Shown piece by piece: positions 8,989 through 17,694 of a stretch of DNA of 64,000 nt. A program made the position numbers and the translations under genes. The DNA comes from Azotimanducus sp963663145 (GTDB taxonomy: Bacteria; Pseudomonadota; Gammaproteobacteria; Pseudomonadales; Azotimanducaceae): positions 1,612,001-1,676,000 of the forward strand of contig OY760134.1 in the NCBI GenBank assembly GCA_963663145.1. Reading direction: 5' to 3'. Under the pieces are notes generated by a model. The model had not been told where the DNA came from. It did not search any database and saw only the letters and a program-made list of their open reading frames with translations. The number at the start of each line of letters is the position of its first letter. Position 1 is the stretch's first letter.

Positions 8989-9370
8989 AACGCGCAAGAA
9001 TGGATGAAGTTCATGACCGTGAAAGCGCAACATGGGTGAATTTGCGGTGGTGGATTTCACGAACGGTTCCGGCGGCGTGCGGCGGCACTTGGAATCGAAC
9101 GAGCCCCTGCTGTTGTTGTACGAAGAACGAGGTTTGCGGGTGTTTCAGAAGCCTCTCAACATGCATCTCTTGTCGACGGTAGGGCTCTCCGGGGAATGGA
9201 GAGGGTCGGCGCGGTTCGCCCCGCGTATGCCGTCATCAAAGTGATGACCAATCCCACCAAACCCGGACGCTAGACAATCCCATATACAACGAATCCCGCC
9301 GCTCTTGCGCGTTCGGGAGCGGAACACCCTTTACTTTCAATGGTTTACATGCGTAGCGCGTCGGCGCGTT
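8989..9370. other. Intergenic region without a convincing gene
   Basis: About 380 bp lie between the dehalogenase promoter area and the tRNA 3' end. A 70-codon plus-strand frame at 9032-9244 begins MGEFAVVDFTNGSGGVRRHL. It has no recognisable family; a faint Phd/YefM-like feel is not enough to call it. No duplicated tRNA tail was found that would mark an integration site. Confidence 0.3.
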
Positions 9371-9461
9371 TGGCGGAGAGGGAGGGATTCGAACCCTCGA
9401 TGGGGTATCAGCCCATACTCCCTTAGCAGGGGAGCGCCTTCAGCCGCTCGGCCACCTCTCC
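9371..9461 (-). tRNA. tRNA-Ser (anticodon GCU)
   Basis: The minus-strand sequence folds as a class II tRNA. The acceptor is GGAGAGG paired with the 3' CCTCTCC, the D-arm region is TGGCCGAGCGGCTGAAGGC, and the anticodon arm is CTCCC-CTGCTAA-GGGAG with anticodon GCU. A long variable arm typical of serine tRNA and a T-arm containing GGTTCGAATCC follow. The CCA end is encoded (9371-9373). It reads AGC and AGU codons. It lies downstream of csrA, as in many gammaproteobacteria. Confidence 0.97.
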
Positions 9462-9607
9462 GGATGGGATCATTAGGGACACATGATACTTGAACCTTGC
9501 CGACAGTCTCTATTTTCCATTAAGTGCGCGATCGCTCCGCGGCCGGACATTTGCGTGCGTAGCCGAGAAGCTCTTCTTCCGTGTCCGGCCTAGCCGTGCT
9601 CTCACCC

Positions 9608-9964
9608 TTACGGACACGGACTCAATTCCGCGTAATAGGCCGCGAGGTCTGCGATGTCTTGGTCGCTTAAGTTTTGCACGAAGGGTTTCATGGTGATTTC
9701 TTCGCGCTCGCCGCCGCGGAACATGCGGATTTGCTTGACTAGGTATTGTTCCTGCTGACCGGCGAGGCTGGGCCAGAGGGGATTGATGGAAACGCCCGTT
9801 GGTCCGTGGCAGGCGGCGCATAGGGCGGCCTTGTTTTTCCCCGCCTTAGGGTCACCCTTGAGCGTTGTTTGCGCAAACAGGGCACCTGCCGCCAACACGG
9901 ACAGACCCAGCACCATGCCTAAGTTCAATCCCGCTTTCGGGCCTTCTCGACCAATTCTCCTCAT
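9608..9964 (-). CDS. Single-domain c-type cytochrome (class I, c553/c4-like)
   Basis: This is a periplasmic electron carrier of 118 residues. A signal/anchor segment (LNLGMVLGLSVLAAGALFAQ) is followed by the haem-binding CAACH and by TMKPFVQNLSDQDIADLAAYYAEL, which supplies the distal methionine and the typical C-terminal helix. The start at 9964 (or GTG 9967) is favoured over the longer frame from 10000 because AAGGAGG sits 7-10 nt upstream. It is encoded just after csrA on the same strand, between csrA and tRNA-Ser, which is not the usual neighbour there. Its redox partner is not evident. Confidence 0.88.
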   Translation of the reverse strand: MRRIGREGPKAGLNLGMVLGLSVLAAGALFAQTTLKGDPKAGKNKAALCAACHGPTGVSINPLWPSLAGQQEQYLVKQIRMFRGGEREEITMKPFVQNLSDQDIADLAAYYAELSPCP

Positions 9965-10006
9965 CACTTGGCGACCTCCTTGGCGCTTCTTACCGTTCAA
10001 TCGCCA

Positions 10007-10267
10007 TCAATCATGCTGGGAAGGATTCTCGAGGTGCGCAACGCCCCTGGGCTCGCCCGACTTGGGCGGACGCTGCCCGGCGGCCGCCCGCGACAATTCC
10101 CTCTCCTCCTTCACGTGCGGATTCAACACTTCGTCTCTATTGACTTTGATCTCCCTCGGCGCGTCTATGCCGAGCCGCACTTGATTGCCCCGCACGGTGA
10201 GCACTTTGACTTTCACTTGGTCTCCAATATGAACAGATTCCCCAACCCTTCTCGTGAGTATGAGCAT
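10007..10267 (-). CDS. csrA: Carbon storage regulator CsrA with a long C-terminal tail
   Basis: CsrA is a dimeric RNA-binding protein that controls translation by binding GGA motifs in mRNA leaders. Residues 1-50 match the family closely (MLILTRRVGESVHIGDQVKV, RGNQVRLGIDAPREIKVNRDEV). The protein has 86 residues, compared with about 60-65 usually. The extra 25-residue tail (ending RGVAHLENPSQHD) is polar and probably flexible. The canonical VHREE is VNRDE here. It follows lysC after 2 bp, in the same order as in other gammaproteobacteria. Confidence 0.96.
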   Translation of the reverse strand: MLILTRRVGESVHIGDQVKVKVLTVRGNQVRLGIDAPREIKVNRDEVLNPHVKEERELSRAAAGQRPPKSGEPRGVAHLENPSQHD

Positions 10268-10269
10268 AA

Positions 10270-11532
10270 CTAATCCCCCGTAGGTTTCGCACCTCCTAAG
10301 GGCGCGTCCGAATCAAGCCCGAAGGCAGTGTGCATGCAACGTAGGCCAAGCTCGAGATAACGCTCTGCAACGACAACAGAAATTTTTATCTCAGAGGTGC
10401 TGACCATTTGAATGTTAATGCCCTCTCCAGCCAAGGCTTCAAACATGGTGGCGGCAACGCCCGCGTGAGAGCGCATGCCGACTCCCACCGCCGAAAGCTT
10501 GACAATCGTGTCGTCTCCCGCCACGTCGCGGCCACCTACCTTGTCGCGCACCTCCCGCACGAGTTTCATGGCCGCTTCATAATCCTCCCGTCGCACGGTA
10601 AAGGTAAAGTCCGTGGTGCCATCGAGAGCCGTGTTTTGGACGATCATGTCCACTTCAATGCCGGCCCTGCCAATCGGACCGAGAATGCTCGATGCCACGC
10701 CCGGAACATCGGGAACGCCAACAAAGGTAATCTTCGCCTCGTCCCGCGAATAGGTGACACCGGAAACTAAGGCCTGTTCCATGGCTGTCGCCTCACGTGT
10801 GATAAGTGTTCCAGTATTTTCATTATCCTCTTCCACAAAACTCGAGAGAACCCTTAAGGCAACTTGATGCTTGTTCGCGAGCTCGACACTGCGCACGGCA
10901 AGCACCTTGCTCCCCATGCTGGAAAGCTCCTGCATCTCTTCAATGGTAATCGCATCGAGACGCCGTGCCCTCGGAACAATCCGAGGGTCTGCCGTATACA
11001 CCCCGTCGACATCGGTATAAATCTGACACTCGTCCGCGTCCAAGGCGTAGGCCACAGCCACTGCCGTGGTATCCGACCCCCCGCGACCCAAGGTTGTGAT
11101 TTGCCCCTCCGGGCTCAAGCCCTGAAAACCCGCGATCACCGGCACTATACCTTGCTCAATATCGGCGCTCAGCCTTTGTGCTTCCATACCCGTGATGCGT
11201 GCCCGCATGTGCGTCTCGTCGGTGTGGATGCGCACTTGCGATCCGAGATAGGAGCGCGCCTCGCGTCCACGCGCCTTGAGCGCCAAGGCGAGAAGCGCGA
11301 TCGACACCTGCTCGCCGGAACTCATCAGCATATCCATTTCGCGCTCGCCTTTAGCGGCACCCATGGTCTTGCCCATGTCAATGAGCCGATCAGTCTCGCC
11401 CGCCATGGCGGAGAGCACCACGACTACCCTGTGGCCTTGGGCGAATTTCCGATTTACCCGATCAGCGACGGTCTCGATGCGGTCAACAGAGCCGATCGAG
11501 GTGCCACCGTACTTTTGCACGTACAAGGCCAT
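10270..11532 (-). CDS. lysC: Aspartate kinase
   Basis: LysC phosphorylates aspartate, the first step toward lysine, threonine, methionine and diaminopimelate. The 420-residue monofunctional type starts with VQKYGGTSIGSVDRI, continues with the kinase core (GRGGSDTTAVAVAYALDADE, YTDVDGVYTADPRI), and ends in two ACT domains (EAKITFVGVPDVPGVASSIL and VKLSAVGVGMRSHAGVAATM) that usually bind feedback inhibitors. The start follows the alaS stop by a single base (TAG-C-ATG), so it is probably co-transcribed and coupled. Length and motifs are normal. Confidence 0.97.
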   Translation of the reverse strand: MALYVQKYGGTSIGSVDRIETVADRVNRKFAQGHRVVVVLSAMAGETDRLIDMGKTMGAAKGEREMDMLMSSGEQVSIALLALALKARGREARSYLGSQVRIHTDETHMRARITGMEAQRLSADIEQGIVPVIAGFQGLSPEGQITTLGRGGSDTTAVAVAYALDADECQIYTDVDGVYTADPRIVPRARRLDAITIEEMQELSSMGSKVLAVRSVELANKHQVALRVLSSFVEEDNENTGTLITREATAMEQALVSGVTYSRDEAKITFVGVPDVPGVASSILGPIGRAGIEVDMIVQNTALDGTTDFTFTVRREDYEAAMKLVREVRDKVGGRDVAGDDTIVKLSAVGVGMRSHAGVAATMFEALAGEGINIQMVSTSEIKISVVVAERYLELGLRCMHTAFGLDSDAPLGGAKPTGD

Positions 11533-11533
11533 G

Positions 11534-14161
11534 CTAGAGCTGCTCCCCGACCCAATCGGTCAAGGCTTCGAGCGCAGGCCCCAATCGTTCTGCGTCACCG
11601 CCTCCCGACTGCGCGAAGTCATCCTTTCCACCACCACGCGAACCGGTTTGCGCTCCCACGAACGCGAGCGCCTCGCGGGCGGAAACCCCTTTGCAATCGT
11701 CGCTCCTGCCGGCAACCAAGCGAGGGTTGCCAGCATTTGAACGAGCGAGGACGACAAACGAAGGGCTGCGCCGTTCGCGCACCAAGTCGAGCAGTTTGCG
11801 AAGGTCGGGCCCATCATCCTCCCTGGCCACAAGGCTCAAGTCTTTCGCGAGAACCCACACCCCCTTCACTTGCACCGCCTCGGATGCTAACCGCTCGGCC
11901 AAGCCGGCTGCGAGCTTGGCGGATATTGATTCGAGTCTCTTGCTCAAAGATGTTCGTTCCTGCAGGAGTGATTCCGTCTTCTCAACGACTTCATCGGCAC
12001 CGACTTTGAGTAACGAGCGCAGATCTTCGAGTTGGTTGGTGGCCTGCAACATCCATTGATAGGCGCCTTCACCCGAGACGGCCTCGATACGCCGCACACC
12101 GGCGGAAATGGCCGATTCGGCGAGGATCTTGAAGAGGCCTATGTCCCCAGTGCGTGTGACATGCGTCCCTCCGCACAATTCGACCGAGAATCCGTGTCCC
12201 ATATCGAGCACCCTGACTTCATCGCCGTACTTCTCCCCAAAGAGCGCCACGGCACCGAAATCCAAGGCCTCGTCGAATGAAGTGACGCGCGTTTGCACCG
12301 GAGAATTCTCGTGTATACGACGATTGACCAATACCTCGATTTCGTTCAGCTCGCTGCGCGCAACCTGTTGATCATGCGAAAAATCGAACCTCAATCGATC
12401 TTCCGCCACCAACGAACCCTTCTGCGCCACCTGTGGGCCCAATACCTCGCGCAGCGCGGCATGTAAAAGGTGGGTTGCGGAATGGTTGTGGCGGATGCGC
12501 TCACGCCGGTCGGCATCGATTTCGGCGCTGACTTCGTTGCCAAGTTTCAGTGAACCCTTGACAAGCTTGCCATCATGGAGAAACTGATCCCCGGCTTTGC
12601 GCGTGTCTCGAACCTCGAATTGCGCGTGCTCGGAAATGACCAACCCTTGGTCGCCAACCTGCCCACCCGACTCGGCATAGAAGGGTGTTCTGTCCAAAAG
12701 CAATATGCCTTGCTCCCCCGCCCCGAGCTCATCCACCTGCGCCAAGTCCTGACCCTCGCCGCGGTAGAGTCCCACCACTTTGGCGAAATCACGCACTTGT
12801 GTGTAGCCCGTGAAGTCCACCGCTTCTAGAGCGGTGACTCGCTGGTCAGAATCCGAGCCATAGCGGGCGCTTCGCCGCGCCCTTTCACGCTGCGCGCGCA
12901 TTTCCTCGTCAAACCCTTCGAAATCCACGCCGATGCTTCTGCCTCGAGCGACATCCGCAGTGAGATCCGGCGGAAATCCGTAGGTGTCGTAGAGCTTGAA
13001 TACGACCGACCCCGGCAACTCCGGGCCGTCAAGCTCGTCAAGCGCACGCTCCAATATCTGCATACCAGAGTCCAAGGTGCGCGAGAATCTCACCTCTTCC
13101 CGCAACAGCACCGACTCGACATGCTCTTGGCGCTCAAGAATCTCGGGATAGGCATCGCGCAATGATTCGCAGAGCGGTGCGACCAAGGCATGAAAGAATG
13201 GCTCTCTCGCCCCGCATTGATATCCGTAGCGCAGCGCACGGCGAATGATCCTGCGAAGCACATAGCCGCGGTCTTCATTCGACGGTACGACGCCGTCACA
13301 CACCAGAAAGGCCGTCGAGCGGATATGGTCCGCGATAACCCGCAGAGGTGCCTCACCCGGCTCCGCTTCTGGAAGCAGGCGCGCGGCTTGATCCATGAGG
13401 CGAACAAATGAATCGATTTCATAGTTGCTGTGCACAGCCTGGCGAACGGCGGCCACCCGCTCAAGCCCCATACCGGTATCCACGCCCGGTTGCTTGAGGG
13501 GAGTAAGCGCGCCATCCGGCGAACGATCAAACTCTGGAAATACGAGGTTCCAAATTTCCACGTAGCGATCACCGTCCTCCTCTGAAGAACCAGGCGGCCC
13601 GCCCGCAAGCGCGGGTCCATGATCGAAAAAGAGTTCGGAACAGGGGCCGCAGGGGCCCACGTCACCCATGCTCCAGAAGTTCTCGGGGTGATCTATGACA
13701 CGATCATTCGGCAGGCCGATCAGGTCCGTCCACAGACGGCGCGATTCCGCATCTTCCGGATGCACCGTAATCCAAAGTGCGTCGTTTGGCAGTAGAAGGT
13801 GCTCGGTGACAAACTCCCAAGCCCAGCGAATGGCGTCTTCCTTGAAATAGTCTCCGAAACTGAAATTCCCAAGCATTTCGAAAAAGGTGTGGTGGCGCAG
13901 CGTGTAGCCGACATTTTCGAGATCATTGTGCTTGCCGCCGGCGCGAACGCACCGCTGCGCAGTGGTTGCACGGGTATAGCCCGGCCGCGAAGTCCCTATC
14001 AGCGCTTCCTTGAATTGCACCATGCCCGAGTTGGTGAAGGTCAAGGAAGGGTCGTTTCCGGGCACCAGCGAACTCGACGGCACACGCCGATGCCCGCGCG
14101 ACTCAAAGAAGTCAAGAAAGGCCGAACGTATCTCGGCGGAAGACTGTGGTGCACTGCTCAT
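11534..14161 (-). CDS. alaS: Alanyl-tRNA synthetase
   Basis: AlaS charges tRNA-Ala and edits mischarged Ser/Gly. The start at 14161 (MSSAPQSSAEIRSAFLDFFE) gives 875 residues, the E. coli size, and is preceded by an AGG ribosome site; an upstream ATG at 14278 would overlap recX. Visible features are the catalytic class II region (TFTNSGMVQFKEAL, RVIADHIRSTAFLVCDGV), the editing-site zinc motif HNHSATHLLHAAL with CGGTHV, and the C-terminal C-Ala domain. It lies in the recA-recX-alaS-lysC-csrA block. Confidence 0.97.
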   Translation of the reverse strand: MSSAPQSSAEIRSAFLDFFESRGHRRVPSSSLVPGNDPSLTFTNSGMVQFKEALIGTSRPGYTRATTAQRCVRAGGKHNDLENVGYTLRHHTFFEMLGNFSFGDYFKEDAIRWAWEFVTEHLLLPNDALWITVHPEDAESRRLWTDLIGLPNDRVIDHPENFWSMGDVGPCGPCSELFFDHGPALAGGPPGSSEEDGDRYVEIWNLVFPEFDRSPDGALTPLKQPGVDTGMGLERVAAVRQAVHSNYEIDSFVRLMDQAARLLPEAEPGEAPLRVIADHIRSTAFLVCDGVVPSNEDRGYVLRRIIRRALRYGYQCGAREPFFHALVAPLCESLRDAYPEILERQEHVESVLLREEVRFSRTLDSGMQILERALDELDGPELPGSVVFKLYDTYGFPPDLTADVARGRSIGVDFEGFDEEMRAQRERARRSARYGSDSDQRVTALEAVDFTGYTQVRDFAKVVGLYRGEGQDLAQVDELGAGEQGILLLDRTPFYAESGGQVGDQGLVISEHAQFEVRDTRKAGDQFLHDGKLVKGSLKLGNEVSAEIDADRRERIRHNHSATHLLHAALREVLGPQVAQKGSLVAEDRLRFDFSHDQQVARSELNEIEVLVNRRIHENSPVQTRVTSFDEALDFGAVALFGEKYGDEVRVLDMGHGFSVELCGGTHVTRTGDIGLFKILAESAISAGVRRIEAVSGEGAYQWMLQATNQLEDLRSLLKVGADEVVEKTESLLQERTSLSKRLESISAKLAAGLAERLASEAVQVKGVWVLAKDLSLVAREDDGPDLRKLLDLVRERRSPSFVVLARSNAGNPRLVAGRSDDCKGVSAREALAFVGAQTGSRGGGKDDFAQSGGGDAERLGPALEALTDWVGEQL

Positions 14162-14192
14162 GAATCCTGCCGACTCCTTCGTGATCGCGTCT

Positions 14193-14651
14193 TCAGCGCC
14201 CAAGCACCGAGAAAATAATGTCCATCGGAAATCCCCGACCGGCGAGGAATCGCGCTTGGCGGTCAAATTCCCGACCATTTTCCGGATGGTCTTCCCCGAA
14301 GCGTTTGATCTTGGCGGCTTGGCCTATGTCGCGCCACCTGCATTCGGCCATGGCTCGATCAGCGATTTCACGCTCGACGCCACGCCTGCGAAGCTCTGCA
14401 CCCACCAGCAACGGCCCATGCCCCCGCGAAACCCGGATCCTGACCAGGGATTCTGCAAACCGTTGATCGGAAATAAACCCTTCAGACACAAACCGCTCCA
14501 TCACATCATCGACTCGCGCCCGTGTCACGCCCTTGCGCACCAAGCGACAACTTGCTTCACGAACCGAATATTCTCGACGCGCGAGCCAGCTCAACAACCA
14601 GTCTTCAGCCTTCTCGTCCGCGCCCTTTATCGACCGTTGACCCCTGGGCAC
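14193..14651 (-). CDS. recX: Regulatory protein RecX
   Basis: RecX caps or inhibits RecA filaments and is typically encoded directly after recA. This 152-residue protein has the three-helix-repeat pattern (WLLSWLARREYSVREASCRL, VMERFVSEGFISDQRFAESL, IRVSRGHGPLLVGAELRRRG). The start is GTG at 14651 and overlaps the recA TAG by one base (TAGTG), so translation is coupled to recA. Confidence 0.93.
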   Translation of the reverse strand: MPRGQRSIKGADEKAEDWLLSWLARREYSVREASCRLVRKGVTRARVDDVMERFVSEGFISDQRFAESLVRIRVSRGHGPLLVGAELRRRGVEREIADRAMAECRWRDIGQAAKIKRFGEDHPENGREFDRQARFLAGRGFPMDIIFSVLGR

Positions 14652-15733
14652 TAGACTTGCGAACCTGTTTCTTCTCGAAGCCGAGGTTGCGAGGCGGCCG
14701 AGTCCGGAAGGAGCTTCTTGCGTACCGCAGTCTCCAGTTCCGCAAGCAGCTCCGGCTGCTCAAGCAGGTAGTTGGCCGCATTCATTTTCCCTTGGCCGAT
14801 CTTGTCCTGCTTATAGCTGAACCATGCCCCGGAGCGCTCGACAATGCCCTCACGGACCCCAAGATCAATCACCTCACCAACACGAAAAATTCCCTTGCCG
14901 TAGAGGATCTGAAATTCGGCTTGCCTGAATGGCGGCGCCACCTTGTTTTTGACCACCTTGACGCGGGTTTCATTGCCGAGAATTTCATCACCCTGCTTGA
15001 TCATGCTCATGCGACGTATGTCAAGTCGTACGGAAGCGTAAAACTTGAGGGCATTGCCGCCGGTCGTGGTCTCTGGCGAACCGTACATGACTCCGATCTT
15101 CATGCGAATTTGGTTGATGAAGATGACAAGCGTGTTGGAATTCTTGATATTGGCGGTCATCTTGCGCAGCGCCTGACTCATGAGCCTCGCTTGCAGACCC
15201 ACATGGGTATCGCCCATTTCTCCTTCGATCTCCGCCTTGGGCGTGAGCGCCGCCACCGAGTCGATCACCACCACATCCACCGCACCGGAACGCACGATCA
15301 TGTCGCAGATTTCGAGCGCCTGCTCACCCGTGTCGGGCTGAGAAATTAACAGGTCATCGGTGTTGACGCCAATAGCGTTGGCATAGGCGGGATCAAGCGC
15401 ATGTTCCGCATCAATAAATGCGCAAGTACCACCAGCACGTTGAGCTTGGGCGACCACTTCAAGGGTCAACGTAGTCTTGCCCGATGCTTCGGGTCCGTAG
15501 ATCTCGACAATGCGGCCGCGTGGAAGCCCGCCCACGCCCAGTGCGACATCGAGCCCCAGTGAACCCGTGGATATGGCCGGTACGGATACGTGTTGGCGGT
15601 CGCCAAGACGCATCATGGAACCCTTGCCGAACTGACGTTCGATCTGATCGAGCGCCGAGCGCAAGGCTTGGCCTTTGGTATCTTGTGCGGCTTGTTTGTT
15701 GGTCAAAGAATTGCTCCGAAGTTCCTGCGCCAC
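14651..15733 (-). CDS. recA: Recombinase RecA
   Basis: RecA forms ATP-dependent filaments on single-stranded DNA, drives strand exchange and triggers LexA cleavage. The 360 residues include GKGSMMRLGD, Walker A GPEASGKTTL, CAFIDAEHALDP, Walker B VVVIDSVAAL, the L1/L2 loop regions (GEMGDTHVGLQARLMSQALR, NTLVIFINQIR) and a C-terminal acidic or variable tail. The annotated start is GTG, and a nearby TTG downstream is possible. A LexA-like box lies 36 bp upstream. Confidence 0.98.
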   Translation of the reverse strand: MAQELRSNSLTNKQAAQDTKGQALRSALDQIERQFGKGSMMRLGDRQHVSVPAISTGSLGLDVALGVGGLPRGRIVEIYGPEASGKTTLTLEVVAQAQRAGGTCAFIDAEHALDPAYANAIGVNTDDLLISQPDTGEQALEICDMIVRSGAVDVVVIDSVAALTPKAEIEGEMGDTHVGLQARLMSQALRKMTANIKNSNTLVIFINQIRMKIGVMYGSPETTTGGNALKFYASVRLDIRRMSMIKQGDEILGNETRVKVVKNKVAPPFRQAEFQILYGKGIFRVGEVIDLGVREGIVERSGAWFSYKQDKIGQGKMNAANYLLEQPELLAELETAVRKKLLPDSAASQPRLREETGSQV

Positions 15734-15768
15734 ACACTCTAGGATTTATCGCCCAAGACCGCAAGACG

Positions 15769-15784
15769 CTGGCTAAAATTTCAG
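15769..15784. promoter_or_regulatory. Possible LexA (SOS) box upstream of recA
   Basis: CTGGCTAAAATTTCAG has CTG and CAG separated by 10 bases, the spacing of the gammaproteobacterial LexA site (CTGT-N8-ACAG), but the inner T/A positions do not match fully. Its position 36-51 bp upstream of recA is what one would expect. It also precedes the divergent VanY-type gene. Confidence 0.45.
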
Positions 15785-15814
15785 CATTTGTACAAGGCCT
15801 TTGTAGGAGATTTC

Positions 15815-16423
15815 ATGCAACGAAGATGGTTGTGTCTACTTTGCCTCGCGTTTTCATGCATGACGGCAAGCAGCGACGAAGAATCTTTGCACCTCGATCG
15901 GGAGCGGGAGAGAATCCGCGTGTTTCATCTCGAACTTGGTATTCCGGAGGACTACGAGCGGCAAACCGGGCTTCCCATCCAATTACCGCCGACGGAACTC
16001 AAGGACATAGGCAAGGACATGTATGGAAGGCCGCAGCGGCTCTCGGTTCGCGCCGCCCAAGCTTGGAAAGCCATGCAAGCGGCAGCCAAGGGAGATGGTG
16101 TGAGCCTCTTGCTGGTCTCCGCATTCCGACCACCCGACTACCAGGCCAACCTCTTACGGCGCAAACTGCGCGCCGGAGAAACCATTGAGCAAGCCCTGCA
16201 AGCCGTGGCCGCGCCCGGCCACAGCGAGCATCAAAGTGGTCGCGCCATAGACCTCGCCTGTATCGGCTGCCCGATACTCGAAACCGAATTCGAAGACACA
16301 GAAACCTTCTCTTGGCTGGAACAAAACGCCCCCCAATTCGGATTCGCCCTCAGCTACCCCCGCAACAACCCGCACGGCGTCATGTACGAACCCTGGCATT
16401 GGTGCTACCAAGGAGAACCCTAA
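15815..16423 (+). CDS. VanY-type D,D-carboxypeptidase (peptidase M15B)
   Basis: This is an exported zinc peptidase that trims the terminal D-Ala of peptidoglycan stems. From ATG 15815, just after a TAGGAGA ribosome site, there is a signal peptide (LCLLCLAFSCMTASS) and then the M15 domain: LLLVSAFRPPDYQANLLRRK, the metal-binding PGHSEHQSGRAIDL (SxHxxGxAxD), and EPWHWCY near the end. The TTG at 15788 is an unlikely start. It is transcribed divergently from recA. Confidence 0.87.
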   Translation: MQRRWLCLLCLAFSCMTASSDEESLHLDRERERIRVFHLELGIPEDYERQTGLPIQLPPTELKDIGKDMYGRPQRLSVRAAQAWKAMQAAAKGDGVSLLLVSAFRPPDYQANLLRRKLRAGETIEQALQAVAAPGHSEHQSGRAIDLACIGCPILETEFEDTETFSWLEQNAPQFGFALSYPRNNPHGVMYEPWHWCYQGEP

Positions 16424-16434
16424 CTGACCTTTCC

Positions 16435-17616
16435 TCAAGCTGCGATGTCCGGCCCTGACAAGAATTCGTTATCCGCGGCCATCCTGATGGCTTCTGCGTA
16501 GGGCAACACATTGACAGCGCCGAACCTCTGCCTCCGCTCTCCCAAGTAAACGCCGAACGCACGTTGAATCTCCCCCGCCTCAAGGAGCGCATTGAGCCCG
16601 GTGTTGAACTGACTTCGCCAATTCGTGGACGATTTGATTTCGAAGCCCGCAGCCCGCAAGCCGCGTTTCCAAATGAGGTCAACCTCGGTGCCGGAGGGTG
16701 TGCGCCAATAGTAGAACTGCCCACCGCGGGAGTACCAAGCATTGAGCGCCCTGAATTCATTGAGAATGAAGGTTTCAAATAGATTCCCAAATTCCATCGC
16801 CGAGGGACTGTCCCTGTGGGATCCGGTCAGTGCACGCGCTACCCCACAATCGAACAGGTAGAACTTGGGATGCGCGACCTACTTCACCTTGATCCCCTTG
16901 CGGTATGCAGGGAGGTACCAGCCCAGCAGGGTGTCGTCGAGAATGCTGAAATAACCCTGCACCGTGGATCTCGCGACACCCGTTTCACGAGCCATGTTGC
17001 TGATATTGACGGTCTGGCCATTGAACAATGCGGCAACCGTCAGGAAGCGATAAAGGCTATCGAGATTTCTGGCGAAGGCTTCTTGCTGAATTTCTTCTCT
17101 CAAGTAGGTTTCGACATAGGCATCGAGATAGTTCGCCTTCTCAGCGCCGCTGGCACTCTTCACACTCATGGGGAGTTGGCCGTAGCTGAGTGCATTGTGC
17201 AAGTCGAAATCTTCTCCAGTCTCCAACATGCTCAAAGGAAACATCTTTGTCGACAGGGCACTGCCGGCGAGCATATTGGCTTCGGAGCGTCTGAGCTTTC
17301 TCGCGTTCGAACCGGGAAGCGCAAACCGGTATTTCTCCTCATCTTGAAAAAGCAAAGCGTGGACTTCATCAAGCAGTTCGTGAAGTTTCTGCACCTCATC
17401 AATCACTATCCAAAGGTGACGTCCCTTAAGCGAAGCGGCCTCCCGGGCAAGCAAGCCTGGGTCGCGCTTTTAGTTCAGATACTCGCTCGACTTCAACAGA
17501 TCGATACTCAGCTCGGCTTCAGACAATACTTGGCGCAACCATACGGACTTGCCAGTCCCGCGAGGCCCAAACAAAAAGAAACTGCGCTCCGGCAAGGAGA
17601 GTAACCGCGGATACAT
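16435..17616 (-). pseudogene. DUF4143/AAA_14 ATPase with two in-frame stop codons
   Basis: One continuous minus-strand frame of 394 codons encodes a typical P-loop ATPase of the AAA_14-DUF4143 family. It has LFGPRGTGKSVWLRQV (Walker A) and WIVIDEVQKL (Walker B). The mid-region reads TYLREEIQQEAFARNLDSL, then the winged helix (NISNMARETGVARSTVQGYF), HPKFYLFDCGVARAL, and the nuclease-like C-terminus (YYWRTPSGTEVDLIWKR, FEIKSS). The frame is interrupted only by TAA at 17470-17472 and TAG at 16879-16881; no indels are needed. It is probably an inactivated gene. The sense frame on both sides of each stop is fully family-like. Confidence 0.8.
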
Positions 17617-17694
17617 GCCGACGATTCCATTAAATTCACCGTCAAAACAACGGATTAACCGGCAATTTTCAATATTTGTGTGACGGGCCCGCCC

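Noticed and set aside
9032..9244. 70-codon ORF upstream of tRNA-Ser
   Set aside because: No recognisable family and no ribosome site; similarity to Phd-type antitoxins was too faint.
9371..9461. tRNA-Ser as an integration (att) site
   Set aside because: No integrase and no duplicated tRNA 3' end were found on either side.
9580..9618. CGTGTCCG/CGGACACG inverted repeat at the end of the cytochrome c gene
   Set aside because: One arm is coding, the loop is 23 nt and no T-run follows, so an intrinsic terminator is not supported.
10864..12009. 381-codon plus-strand frame
   Set aside because: It is antisense to lysC and alaS, and the product has no protein-like pattern.
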